IMG/VR virus record: IMGVR_UViG_3300007542_000040
Coordinates: 1-47,077 of that record
Reading direction: 5' to 3' (one strand)
Source of the DNA: a virus
DNA length: 47,077 bases
Below are positions 7,676-14,711 of the stretch, piece after piece. A model generated the notes under the pieces. It was given only the letters and a program-made list of their open reading frames with translations. It had not been told where the DNA came from and did not search any database. Positions within the stretch are counted from its first letter, which is position 1. Each line of letters begins with the position of its first letter. Position numbers and translations under genes: made by a program.

Positions 7676-8299
7676 CTAAAGTCTATCTTTTATCCATGTA
7701 ACAATAGAATATTTTGTTCCATCTTTTACTGGATGTGCTATATGTGCATAAGGGTAATTTGATGGAAAAATAATAAGCATTCCTGGTTCTGGTTTAATTT
7801 TAATTCCAAAATTTGGAAACTCTATTTCTCCTCCCACATAATCATCATTAAGGTATAAAACAGCAGAAATGGATCTACCAGTAGAAGTGTCACCATCTGA
7901 ATGGATCTTGTATTCCTGCCCAGATCTATATCTCAGCATATTGTATGGCTCATGATAAAGGTTTAAAACTTTATGTTTTTCTGCATATGGAATTGTTGCG
8001 GCTAAAAGCAAGACATAAAACTGATTATGAATATTTTGCATTAACTCATTGTTAGTAATTTTAGCAAAGTCAGTTATTCCAAGGTTGTAATTTGTTCTAT
8101 ATTCCTGACTCTTTCCATGACTTAATGTTTCAGCATAACTCCAAGAAATTCCAGATTCAGGGTTTGCACATTCTTTGTCTACAGCATCAATTGTTTCTTT
8201 GCATTCAGGCCAAACGTTTTCAAATATTTCTATACATCCACCAACAATTGAATTTGGATGTAGCGTTCCTGGAAAAAAGTTGTTTATTTCTATTGCCAC
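7676..8299 (-). CDS. Prolyl-4-hydroxylase-like 2OG/Fe(II) dioxygenase
   Basis: This 207-residue protein matches P4H-type dioxygenases. H133 and D135 (KIHSDGD) form HxD. NDDYVGGEIEFP is the typical P4H strand-turn. H186 in YAHIAHPV.DGTKYS is the distal ligand, and K196 occupies the place of the usual Arg/Lys that binds 2-oxoglutarate. The start is GTG at 8299 with AGAAAGGA upstream, behind a minus-strand TGATATAAT element. It is first in the operon with a second oxygenase and the halogenase. Possible targets are prolines in the phage adhesins or a host metabolite; neither is shown. Confidence 0.85.
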   Translation of the reverse strand: MAIEINNFFPGTLHPNSIVGGCIEIFENVWPECKETIDAVDKECANPESGISWSYAETLSHGKSQEYRTNYNLGITDFAKITNNELMQNIHNQFYVLLLAATIPYAEKHKVLNLYHEPYNMLRYRSGQEYKIHSDGDTSTGRSISAVLYLNDDYVGGEIEFPNFGIKIKPEPGMLIIFPSNYPYAHIAHPVKDGTKYSIVTWIKDRL

Positions 8300-8321
8300 T
8301 TTTCATCCTTTCTAAAGAAAA

Positions 8322-8330
8322 ATTATATCA
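8322..8330 (-). promoter_or_regulatory. Divergent promoter, minus arm, for the halogenase/oxygenase operon
   Basis: On the minus strand this reads TGATATAAT, with TATAAT at 8327-8322 and predicted +1 at 8315. The leader is 16 nt and includes AGAAAGGA before the GTG at 8299. It abuts the plus-strand element at 8333. Confidence 0.75.
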
Positions 8331-8332
8331 TG

Positions 8333-8341
8333 TGGTAGTAT
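8333..8341 (+). promoter_or_regulatory. Divergent promoter, plus arm, leaderless gene at 8348
   Basis: The sequence is TGGTAGTAT, an extended -10 with hexamer TAGTAT at 8336-8341. Exactly 6 nt separate it from ATG 8348. It is weaker than the TATAAT copies but keeps the same spacing. Confidence 0.6.
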
Positions 8342-8347
8342 ATCGAT

Positions 8348-8770
8348 ATGCCAAGATGGAAGGTAACTGAACAAATTCTTAACTTGTCAAAAGATGGAGA
8401 GTTTTTTGACGAGAACTGGATGAATTATGACAGCATATGGCAATACGCACCAGAGCCAATCCCTTGGAATGGAAGCAGACCTATCAGGTTTGAAGATGTA
8501 GATCTTTGGGAGGTAATTACAGAAATGAGTGGTCCTATCGGAATCTATGCTGCATATCAACCATATGCTGAATATTATATAGTTACCCAAAACTGGAAAG
8601 TAGTTACAGAATTTGAAGGATGGATGGCAAACGAAAGACTTGAGCAATTTTTAATAGAAAGCAATATAGTTTATCCTAAAACTAAAAATTCACCTACCCC
8701 TCCTGAACAAAAAAATGTAGAAAAAAAACTTATTATATCAACAGGTATAATAAACGCCAATAAAAAATAG
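8348..8770 (+). CDS. Small protein of unknown family, paralogue of the gene at 3263
   Basis: This 140-residue protein starts MPRWKVTEQI. It has FFDENWM, then PWNGSRPIRFEDVDLWEVI, EMSGPIGIYAAYQPYAEYY and a downstream NERLEQFL...IVYPK. These motifs align with the 108-residue 3263 product. The extra C-terminus (SPTPPEQKNVEKKLIIST...) is Lys/Pro-rich and probably disordered. No catalytic signature was recognised. The gene is transcribed away from the dioxygenase operon from a shared 50-bp promoter region, which may link its expression to that cassette. The start is leaderless by spacing. Confidence 0.7.
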   Translation: MPRWKVTEQILNLSKDGEFFDENWMNYDSIWQYAPEPIPWNGSRPIRFEDVDLWEVITEMSGPIGIYAAYQPYAEYYIVTQNWKVVTEFEGWMANERLEQFLIESNIVYPKTKNSPTPPEQKNVEKKLIISTGIINANKK

Positions 8771-8800
8771 CCAACAATATCGATGCTTTTGATGTTAGAA

Positions 8801-8809
8801 TGATATAAT
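8801..8809 (+). promoter_or_regulatory. Extended -10 promoter for a leaderless gene at 8816
   Basis: The sequence is TGATATAAT with exactly 6 nt to ATG 8816 and no SD in the gap. Confidence 0.75.
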
Positions 8810-8815
8810 TCTAAT

Positions 8816-9922
8816 ATGGCTATAGTTCGTCTTGCTCTATCTAATCCCCCAGCAAGCACAACAACACTACTTCATACAGCAACAAGAAATTCAATTGTTT
8901 CTGTAATTGCTACCAACAAGTCGTTATCTACAGCAGCCAATATCTTAATGTGGGTACAGCCACAAGGATCTTCTTCTGAATCTCAGTATGTTTATTTAGC
9001 ATATGACACAATAATTCCAGTAACAAACTCCTTGGAAACATTCAGATTTCCTTTAAACGTGGGAGATTCTTTATATATAAGTTCTTCTACCGCAAACCTT
9101 TCTTTCTCTTTAAATGCCATATACGAGTCAAATGGAACATCAAATATAACAGCATCATCTACCTATCCATCTAATCCAGCAATTGGTGATGTATTTGTAA
9201 ACACTGCTGGAAACAACGTTCTTTATTGGACAGGATCTGCTTGGGTAAATGGGGTAGCAGATATTTCTCTTTATCCATTTTCTGCCTATCAATCATCTGC
9301 TCCAGCATCCCCAGTAACTGGACAAATTTGGATTGATTCAGATGACAACGCTACCTATGTGTGGAGTGGTTCTACATGGATTCCCACCACATCCCCAGGA
9401 TCTTCCTATCAGTCAGATGCTCCAGTATCTCCAACCCCTAAAGCAGGCCAATTGTGGGTAGATTCAGATACAAGTATTCAGTATGTTTGGACTGGTAGTT
9501 CATGGCTTGCTCTTTCTGACCCAGATATGGTTACCCTTACTGGTACACAAACTTTAACTAACAAAACATTAACTTCTCCAACACTAAACTCTCCTCAATT
9601 AAATACACCAAATACAACCATTGCGTTAAATCCAAGGGTAGCGTCTTACATAACGGTAATGTCAGACAGAGATAGTTTAGTTGAAATGAATGTTGCTTCA
9701 TCAAATACCTTTACCGTTCCCTTAAACTCTTCTGTTGCTTTTCCTATAGGGTCAACAATAAACGTAGTTCAAACTGGAGCAGGGCAAACAACTATCACTG
9801 CAACTGCTGGGGTAGTCATAAATGCAACCCCAGGACTTAAATTAAGAACTCAATGGTCTACCGCAACTCTCATAAAAAGAAACACAGACACTTGGCTAGC
9901 CTTTGGTGATCTCATAGCATGA
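8816..9922 (+). CDS. Modular tail fibre protein
   Basis: This 368-residue mosaic has three parts. Residues 1-105 are the N-terminal beta module shared with the 1619 product. Residues about 115-240 hold three Trp modules (NPAIGDVFVN...WTGSAWVNG; SPVTGQIWIDSD...WSGSTWIPT; KAGQLWVDSD...WTGSSWLAL). After TLTGTQTLTNKTLTSPTLNS comes the C-terminal module ending TDTWLAFGDLIA. It thus joins the 1619-type head to the tail found at 1-423, 11962 and 12838, direct evidence of domain shuffling. The likely role is a virion fibre. The start rests on the -10 spacing. Confidence 0.85.
   Translation: MAIVRLALSNPPASTTTLLHTATRNSIVSVIATNKSLSTAANILMWVQPQGSSSESQYVYLAYDTIIPVTNSLETFRFPLNVGDSLYISSSTANLSFSLNAIYESNGTSNITASSTYPSNPAIGDVFVNTAGNNVLYWTGSAWVNGVADISLYPFSAYQSSAPASPVTGQIWIDSDDNATYVWSGSTWIPTTSPGSSYQSDAPVSPTPKAGQLWVDSDTSIQYVWTGSSWLALSDPDMVTLTGTQTLTNKTLTSPTLNSPQLNTPNTTIALNPRVASYITVMSDRDSLVEMNVASSNTFTVPLNSSVAFPIGSTINVVQTGAGQTTITATAGVVINATPGLKLRTQWSTATLIKRNTDTWLAFGDLIA
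9641..9922 (+). repeat. C-terminal fibre module, copy 2
   Basis: Begins ASYITVMSD and ends DTWLAFGDLIA at the stop codon. It is most similar to copy 3 (both have NATPGLK.RTQWS). Confidence 0.8.
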
Positions 9923-9931
9923 TGATATAAT
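9923..9931 (+). promoter_or_regulatory. Extended -10 promoter for a leaderless gene at 9938
   Basis: The sequence is TGATATAAT with exactly 6 nt to ATG 9938. A partial -35 (TTGGTG, 9903-9908) lies 17 nt upstream of the hexamer, inside the previous gene. Confidence 0.75.
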
Positions 9932-9937
9932 TGAAAA

Positions 9938-11104
9938 ATGTCAGTAAGAATTCAACTTCGTAGAGATACCGCTATAAACTGGACAACAAACGATCCAATC
10001 CTTGCAGAAGGAGAATTAGGCTTAGAAATTGATAGCGGTAGGTGGAAGGTTGGAAACGGACTACACGCATGGGACGCACTCCCGTATTCAAACTCAATCT
10101 TCTCAGGACCAGCAGTTATTGCAGATAGTAGTTCTGGAACTGCCTTAAGAATTACTCAAACGGGAACAGGAAACGCACTTGTAGTAGAAGATGAAATTAA
10201 TCCAGACGCAACACATTTCGTAATCAACTCAGATGGATATGTAGGAATTGGAAAAACAGATCCAATAGCGTTACTTGATGTTGACGGTGGATCAAGATTT
10301 TCTGGACAAATTACATCAACAGTAGCCACAGGAGCAGCACCAATTGTTGTTGCCTCTACAACATCTGTAACAAATCTTAATGCAGATATGCTTGATGGAA
10401 GTCATGCTTCTGACTTTTCTCTAACATCTCATACTCATTCAGGAGACTTTCAACCAGTAGATGGTGATCTGACAGCAATTGCCGCCCTTACTGAAACAGT
10501 GGGTCTTCTAAAAAAGACAGCGGCCAATACATGGGCTATTGACGACACAAGTTATCTTAAGGTTACAGACGCATCAACTAACTATCAAGCAAAGGATAAT
10601 GATTTAACTGCTATTGCTGCTTTAACAGGTACGGCGGGACTGTTAAAAAAGACAAATACAGATACTTGGATACTAGATACAAGCCTATATGCCCTTGACG
10701 ATAAGGTTGTTCATGACACAATGGACGAAACAATTGGAGGGGCTAAGACATTCACCAATCCATTAACGGTCCAATCAATAGTTACAGCAAACAACTACGA
10801 CATTGGTTTAACAACTCTTTCGACAGATTCAATTAACTTAAACTTTTCAGGAGAAACTGGACTTTATACAAGGACAGCAGCAGGAGCCATAACATTTACC
10901 GCCACGAATTACCGTGCTGGTGCAATTAAGACAGTGAGAATACTTCCTGGGGGATCAACAAGAACGTTGTTTTTCCCTCCGTCATGGGTCTTTGTTGGAA
11001 ATAAACCAACATCTATATCGGGAAGCACAGTGGGAATTCTTACTGTAACTTCATTTGGAACAACAGAAGCAGATTGTGTGGCTGCTTGGGCGGTACAAGC
11101 CTAA
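9938..11104 (+). CDS. Tail fibre with Mtd-type N-terminus
   Basis: This 388-residue protein has three parts. Residues 1-50 (VRIQLRRDTAINWTTNDPIL, AEGELGLE, KVGNGLHAWDALPY) match the N-terminal domain seen in major tropism determinants and many fibres. The middle has a GNALVVEDE...GYVGIGKTDP segment and two ..DLTAIAALT.T.GLLKKT.. repeats, typical of shaft beta-helices. The C-terminus (from about residue 285) is a separate beta domain rich in Thr/Gly. No reverse transcriptase or variable repeat was seen nearby, so the Mtd-like part does not imply diversification. The start is leaderless by spacing and the stop overlaps the adhesin start as TAATG. Confidence 0.88.
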   Translation: MSVRIQLRRDTAINWTTNDPILAEGELGLEIDSGRWKVGNGLHAWDALPYSNSIFSGPAVIADSSSGTALRITQTGTGNALVVEDEINPDATHFVINSDGYVGIGKTDPIALLDVDGGSRFSGQITSTVATGAAPIVVASTTSVTNLNADMLDGSHASDFSLTSHTHSGDFQPVDGDLTAIAALTETVGLLKKTAANTWAIDDTSYLKVTDASTNYQAKDNDLTAIAALTGTAGLLKKTNTDTWILDTSLYALDDKVVHDTMDETIGGAKTFTNPLTVQSIVTANNYDIGLTTLSTDSINLNFSGETGLYTRTAAGAITFTATNYRAGAIKTVRILPGGSTRTLFFPPSWVFVGNKPTSISGSTVGILTVTSFGTTEADCVAAWAVQA

Positions 11105-11922
11105 TGCCTATACACGGTTTTAGGAACATGGCTCTAACTGCTCAACTTCCCAAGCCAGAAGTTTCTGGAGGAACTTTTACTTCTGATGCAACTTATTATT
11201 ATAGAAAATTTACTTCAGGAGGAACTCTATCTGTAACAAATGGATCTATAAACGTTGATTATTTAATAGGTGCTGGTGGCGGAGGGGGTGGCGGTGGTTC
11301 CGCTGGCGGTCAAGGAGGAGGAGGTGCTGGAGGATTAATTATTGGAACCACAACAATATCTGGATCGCATCCTGTAATTATTGGTACTGGTGGTGGACAA
11401 AACGTTAACGGCGGGAATACTACTGTTGGGTCTATTCTCTCTGTTACTGGCGGTGGTGCTGGAGGTGCTCCAAGAGGTGACGCTGGCTCTAATGGTGGTT
11501 CGGGTGGTGGTTGTGCTGAAACTGCTGGGGGAAACAATGTGGGTGGAACTGGTATTAGCGGTCAAGGAAACAAGGGTGGAGACACGTTTGGTATCTTGAA
11601 CTCTGGAGGTGGTGGTGGAGGAAAGAGTAGCGCAGGAACCAACTCTGCCAACGACAAGGGAGGAAACGGAGGTTCATCAATAACTTCCTCCTTAAGTGGT
11701 GTTTCTACTGCATACGCAGGAGGTGGTGGTGGATCTTCTTACGTTGGAGCAATTGGTACTGGAGGAGGCGCTACCGCTGGGAACGGTGGAAGGGTTGGTG
11801 GTGCAGGTGGCAGTGCTTCCGCTAACACTTGCTCAGGAGGCGGTGGAGGCGCTCAAAACGTTGGTGGCTCTGGTGGTTCTGGAATATTTATCATAAGATA
11901 TTTAAAGTCTGAGGTCGAATAA
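11104..11922 (+). CDS. Glycine-rich tail adhesin
   Basis: This 272-residue third glycine-rich protein has TFTSDATYYYRKFTSGGTL, VDYLIGAGGGGGGGGSAGG, many GGGG clusters and a terminal GSGIFIIRYLKSEVE. An upstream in-frame ATG at 11074 exists inside the fibre gene. The ATG at 11104 is preferred because it forms the TAATG overlap used by the other pairs. The central part carries Cys at CAE and at NTCSGG, unlike the other two copies. The fibre-plus-adhesin pairing with 9938 suggests the protein caps that fibre. Confidence 0.82.
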   Translation: MPIHGFRNMALTAQLPKPEVSGGTFTSDATYYYRKFTSGGTLSVTNGSINVDYLIGAGGGGGGGGSAGGQGGGGAGGLIIGTTTISGSHPVIIGTGGGQNVNGGNTTVGSILSVTGGGAGGAPRGDAGSNGGSGGGCAETAGGNNVGGTGISGQGNKGGDTFGILNSGGGGGGKSSAGTNSANDKGGNGGSSITSSLSGVSTAYAGGGGGSSYVGAIGTGGGATAGNGGRVGGAGGSASANTCSGGGGGAQNVGGSGGSGIFIIRYLKSEVE

Positions 11923-11933
11923 TTTTTTTAAAA

Positions 11934-11942
11934 TGGTATAAT
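11934..11942 (+). promoter_or_regulatory. Extended -10 promoter with short SD leader
   Basis: The sequence is TGGTATAAT. The predicted +1 is 11949, and AGGTGA then leads to ATG 11962, a leader of about 13 nt. Confidence 0.7.
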
Positions 11943-11961
11943 TTAAAAAGGTGAATGAGAT

Positions 11962-12822
11962 ATGCCAAATCCAGTAGGTACTGCTCCATATGAATCAACG
12001 ATTGCCACCCTTTCAGACGGGGCATCTATTGTCGAAGCATTTAAGTATTACCACACAGGAGGACTTACAGGATCTATCTTTCCTAACAGTATCCAGTATC
12101 ACATCCAGTCTATTAACAGCCGCACAGATACCTTAAATGGACAAATAGGCTATACAGGGGTTTCTCCTACACCAGCATCCGTTCATGCACGATTAAGCAC
12201 TCTCGAAACAACTGTAGGAACAAGCCTTTCTTCTACCTACGTCAAGATGATTCCTTCATCAAATGATAACAGTGCAACTAGAAACTTTATAACTCCTGCC
12301 ACAAGTGGAATCATCCCCATGACAATTCAAGGAGTCCTTGGGCAAAGCGTCAATCTTCAAGAATGGAGAACTAGCGCTGCCCTCGTTGCAAGGGTAGATC
12401 AAACTGGAAAACTTTTCTCTCATGATGGAACATCCATGGCAGAAGTTGTTACGGTAACAGGAACTCAAACACTGACAAACAAAACACTTTCTAATCCAAT
12501 TCAAACAATTGGGACAAATGCAAGGGTAGCCTCATACGCACTTGTTCTTTCAGATCAAAGCAAAATGATTGAGATAAATTCATCTTCTGCAACCACCTTA
12601 GGAGTTCCTTTAGATTCTGCGGTCAACTTTCCAATAGGAACATATATTGTTGTTATGCAAACTGGAGCAGGTCAGATAACATTAGATCCAGGAATAGGAA
12701 TTGGAATAAGCGTCACCATTAACGCCACCCCAGGTCTAAAAACCAGAACTCAGTGGTCAATGATAAGTCTTATTAAAAGAGGCACAAATCTTTGGGTTGC
12801 ATCTGGCGACCTTATTGCTTGA
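11962..12822 (+). CDS. Tail fibre protein
   Basis: This 286-residue protein starts MPNPVGTAPYESTIATLSDG, followed by a helical stretch (IQYHIQSINSRTDTLNGQIG, HARLSTLETTV) that may trimerise. A middle domain has WRTSAALVARVDQTGKLFS, then TVTGTQTLTNKTLSNPIQT and the C-terminal module ending LWVASGDLIA. The VTGTQTLTNKTL linker is shared with the 8816 product. AGGTGA upstream supports the ATG. The likely function is a virion fibre. Confidence 0.82.
   Translation: MPNPVGTAPYESTIATLSDGASIVEAFKYYHTGGLTGSIFPNSIQYHIQSINSRTDTLNGQIGYTGVSPTPASVHARLSTLETTVGTSLSSTYVKMIPSSNDNSATRNFITPATSGIIPMTIQGVLGQSVNLQEWRTSAALVARVDQTGKLFSHDGTSMAEVVTVTGTQTLTNKTLSNPIQTIGTNARVASYALVLSDQSKMIEINSSSATTLGVPLDSAVNFPIGTYIVVMQTGAGQITLDPGIGIGISVTINATPGLKTRTQWSMISLIKRGTNLWVASGDLIA
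12529..12822 (+). repeat. C-terminal fibre module, copy 3
   Basis: Begins ASYALVLSD and ends LWVASGDLIA. It has a slightly longer loop (DPGIGIGISVTI) where the others have TATAG or similar. Confidence 0.8.
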
Positions 12823-12831
12823 TGATATAAT
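12823..12831 (+). promoter_or_regulatory. Extended -10 promoter for a leaderless gene at 12838
   Basis: The sequence is TGATATAAT beginning immediately after the upstream stop. Exactly 6 nt separate it from ATG 12838. Confidence 0.75.
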
Positions 12832-12837
12832 AAAACT

Positions 12838-13671
12838 ATGGCTAGTGGTCTAACTCCAACATATTTGCTGCCCTACCCACTTCAAACTGATGCGGTAGAT
12901 GTTGCTGGTGATGCAGAATTACTTGCAGATGCCACTGAGATTGCGTTACTTGCTAAAGCACCCCTATCCTCACCAACTTTTACAGGAACACCAGTAGCCC
13001 CAACAGCAGGATCAGACACAAGCACAACACAGGTGGCCACAACACAATTTGTTGTCAATCAGGGATATCTTAAATCATCTCTGGCATCTTCCATTTACTC
13101 AACAATAGCCTCACCAACATTTACTGGCATTCCTGTAGCACCAACTGCGACATTGGGAACCGACACTACACAAATTGCAACAACGCAATTCGTTGCAAAT
13201 GCCTTGGATAATTTTGTTACCTTGCCAAGTCAAACTGGGGCAAATGGTAAATTTATTAAGTCTGATGGGTCTTTAGCATCTTGGGAAACAATAACTACAG
13301 CAGATGTTTCTGGATTGACTACGGTAATAGATAATCTTTCTACCACCTACGCTCCACTAAATATTTCAATAAATACTAGACTTACTGGTTACACACTTGA
13401 TATTTTGGATGCATCAAAACAGATTGAAATGAATGCCACCATCGCAAATGGATTATTAATTCCTACAGATGCTTCTGTTCCATTCCCCATAGGGACTACA
13501 ATAATTGTAGTACAATTAGGTTCGGGGCAAACAACGATATCCGCTGCTACCCCAGCAACTACTACACTAAGATTTACACCAGGAAATAAATTGCGAACTC
13601 AATATTCAACTGCTACACTAGTAAAGAGAGCAATAAATGACTGGATTCTATCGGGAGACTTGATCGCATAA
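12838..13671 (+). CDS. Tail fibre protein with SPTFTGTP repeats
   Basis: This 277-residue protein has an N-terminal segment (TPTYLLPYPLQTDAVDVAGD) like other phage fibre starts. Two SPTFTG(T/I)PVAPT...DT(S/T)TTQ(V/I)ATTQFV repeats follow at about residues 43-80 and 95-125. Next is an ANGKFIKSDGSLASWETI linker and the C-terminal module ending DWILSGDLIA. It is the closest relative of the truncated protein at 1-423. The repeat is a classical phage shaft repeat. The start is leaderless by spacing and the stop overlaps the next ATG as TAATG. Confidence 0.87.
   Translation: MASGLTPTYLLPYPLQTDAVDVAGDAELLADATEIALLAKAPLSSPTFTGTPVAPTAGSDTSTTQVATTQFVVNQGYLKSSLASSIYSTIASPTFTGIPVAPTATLGTDTTQIATTQFVANALDNFVTLPSQTGANGKFIKSDGSLASWETITTADVSGLTTVIDNLSTTYAPLNISINTRLTGYTLDILDASKQIEMNATIANGLLIPTDASVPFPIGTTIIVVQLGSGQTTISAATPATTTLRFTPGNKLRTQYSTATLVKRAINDWILSGDLIA
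13384..13671 (+). repeat. C-terminal fibre module, copy 4
   Basis: Begins TGYTLDILD and ends DWILSGDLIA. It shares RFTPG.KLRTQYS with copy 1. Confidence 0.8.
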
Positions 13672-14108
13672 TGCCTATTTTAGCCGCAATGATAACAGCA
13701 GGAGGAGGAAGATTCGTTCCTCCGCTAACAGTAGCACGATCTGGATTAGGTCTGTCTGCTGGACAGTTTAAGATTACTGATGCCTCATATGCTCAATACA
13801 ACTATACCCTTGGCGGTTCCGCCACTAGATCTTTAAACATTGTTAGCCTTCCTACCACCCCAGCATCGGGAACTGTTCGGGCAGTAGCACCAAAAGGGGT
13901 TACTACAAGTGGCATTATAAACGTTGCAAGAACCCCATATACTTTTCACGCCAGTTACAATCATGCCCTACAATGCGCTAGCCACTGGAGTAGTGGACAA
14001 TGCGCTGCTTGGGGACCACCAGCAAATCACTTTGCAGGAAACATAAAGAACTCTCCACCAGCAAACTATAGTGATAGTGAAGGCGAATGGTGGAGAATAT
14101 GGTCATAG
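13671..14108 (+). CDS. Hypothetical virion protein, coupled to a fibre gene
   Basis: This 145-residue protein is not recognised. The N-terminal half is Ala/Gly/Thr-rich and beta-like. The C-terminal half has an unusual Cys/Trp/His cluster (HALQCASHWSSGQCAAWGPP, NHFAG) and ends GEWWRIWS. It follows the fibre gene through TAATG, in the slot that glycine-rich adhesins hold in other pairs, so a distal tip protein is possible. Two cysteines eight residues apart could form a disulfide or bind metal; neither is shown. Confidence 0.65.
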   Translation: MPILAAMITAGGGRFVPPLTVARSGLGLSAGQFKITDASYAQYNYTLGGSATRSLNIVSLPTTPASGTVRAVAPKGVTTSGIINVARTPYTFHASYNHALQCASHWSSGQCAAWGPPANHFAGNIKNSPPANYSDSEGEWWRIWS

Positions 14109-14653
14109 AGTTTTATAGGGAATCTCCACAGTACCAGTATCAACAGGCTAAGTATATTTTTTCTATGCTTCTCTTCCCAGACGTTGACAATCAAATATCC
14201 AGAGTAAACTGTTCTTTGTCTGATGGGTGGGCCAATCAAGACTTTCCAGATCAAATTACAGAAATGCCAACGTCTAAGGATGATTATAGAATTTCCTTTA
14301 TTGTAGATGAAGATCCTGAAATTATAATAAAGGATGCTCAAGTAACAATAAGTGGCAAGGGAATGAAAAGCAAAAAGTATAATACATTCGACAATCCAGA
14401 CAACGTTAGATTTGTTTTTGAAAATACTTTTATGATGGGTAGGTCTCAAGACATTGTATGGAAAGAAGATGGAACTCCAGACACAGAAAGTTCTCCAAGG
14501 TTTTATGCAGTTAAGTGCATGTTTGATGAATTTCCAGTAGACAACTTAAATTACGTCATAGATATAATTGGGAATTCAGATGAAATTATTTCATCAGAGT
14601 CTGGAACAATAAGCATTGTCGATCCCCCTTGGGTAGCAGGAATAGAAATATAA
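14099..14653 (+). CDS. Hypothetical protein at the end of the adhesin locus
   Basis: This protein has 184 residues from ATG 14099, or 188 from ATG 14087 in the same frame. GGTGGAG lies just before 14099 and AAGG before 14087, so the choice is not settled. It overlaps the previous gene slightly. The sequence is acidic and beta-rich (RISFIVDEDPEIIIKDAQVT, ISGKG, FFENT-like strands) with no recognised motif. It lacks a signal peptide and membrane segment. Position suggests a virion or assembly role. Confidence 0.6.
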   Translation: MVIEFYRESPQYQYQQAKYIFSMLLFPDVDNQISRVNCSLSDGWANQDFPDQITEMPTSKDDYRISFIVDEDPEIIIKDAQVTISGKGMKSKKYNTFDNPDNVRFVFENTFMMGRSQDIVWKEDGTPDTESSPRFYAVKCMFDEFPVDNLNYVIDIIGNSDEIISSESGTISIVDPPWVAGIEI

Positions 14654-14696
14654 AACTGTTACCAACATCACTTGTTTTGCTTTTATTTTTACCCTA

Positions 14697-14711
14697 ATCC
14701 GTGTTGCGGAT
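14697..14711. promoter_or_regulatory. Small dyad over the RNR promoter
   Basis: ATCCG (14697-14701), a 5-nt loop, then CGGAT (14707-14711). The dyad overlaps the putative -35 of the reductase promoter, so it could be an operator or a weak hairpin. Only the symmetry supports it. Confidence 0.3.

Noticed and set aside
11074-11103. Upstream in-frame start of the third glycine-rich gene
   Set aside because: The ATG at 11104 forms the TAATG overlap used by the other pairs; the extension is the fibre C-terminus in another frame.
9938-11104. Diversity-generating retroelement, suggested by the Mtd-like N-terminus
   Set aside because: No reverse transcriptase and no paired template/variable repeats were seen; the N-terminal domain is common in ordinary fibres.
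1-13210. CRISPR-like or tandem DNA repeats
   Set aside because: Repeated stretches are protein-coding fibre repeats and glycine codons of variable length, without regular spacers.
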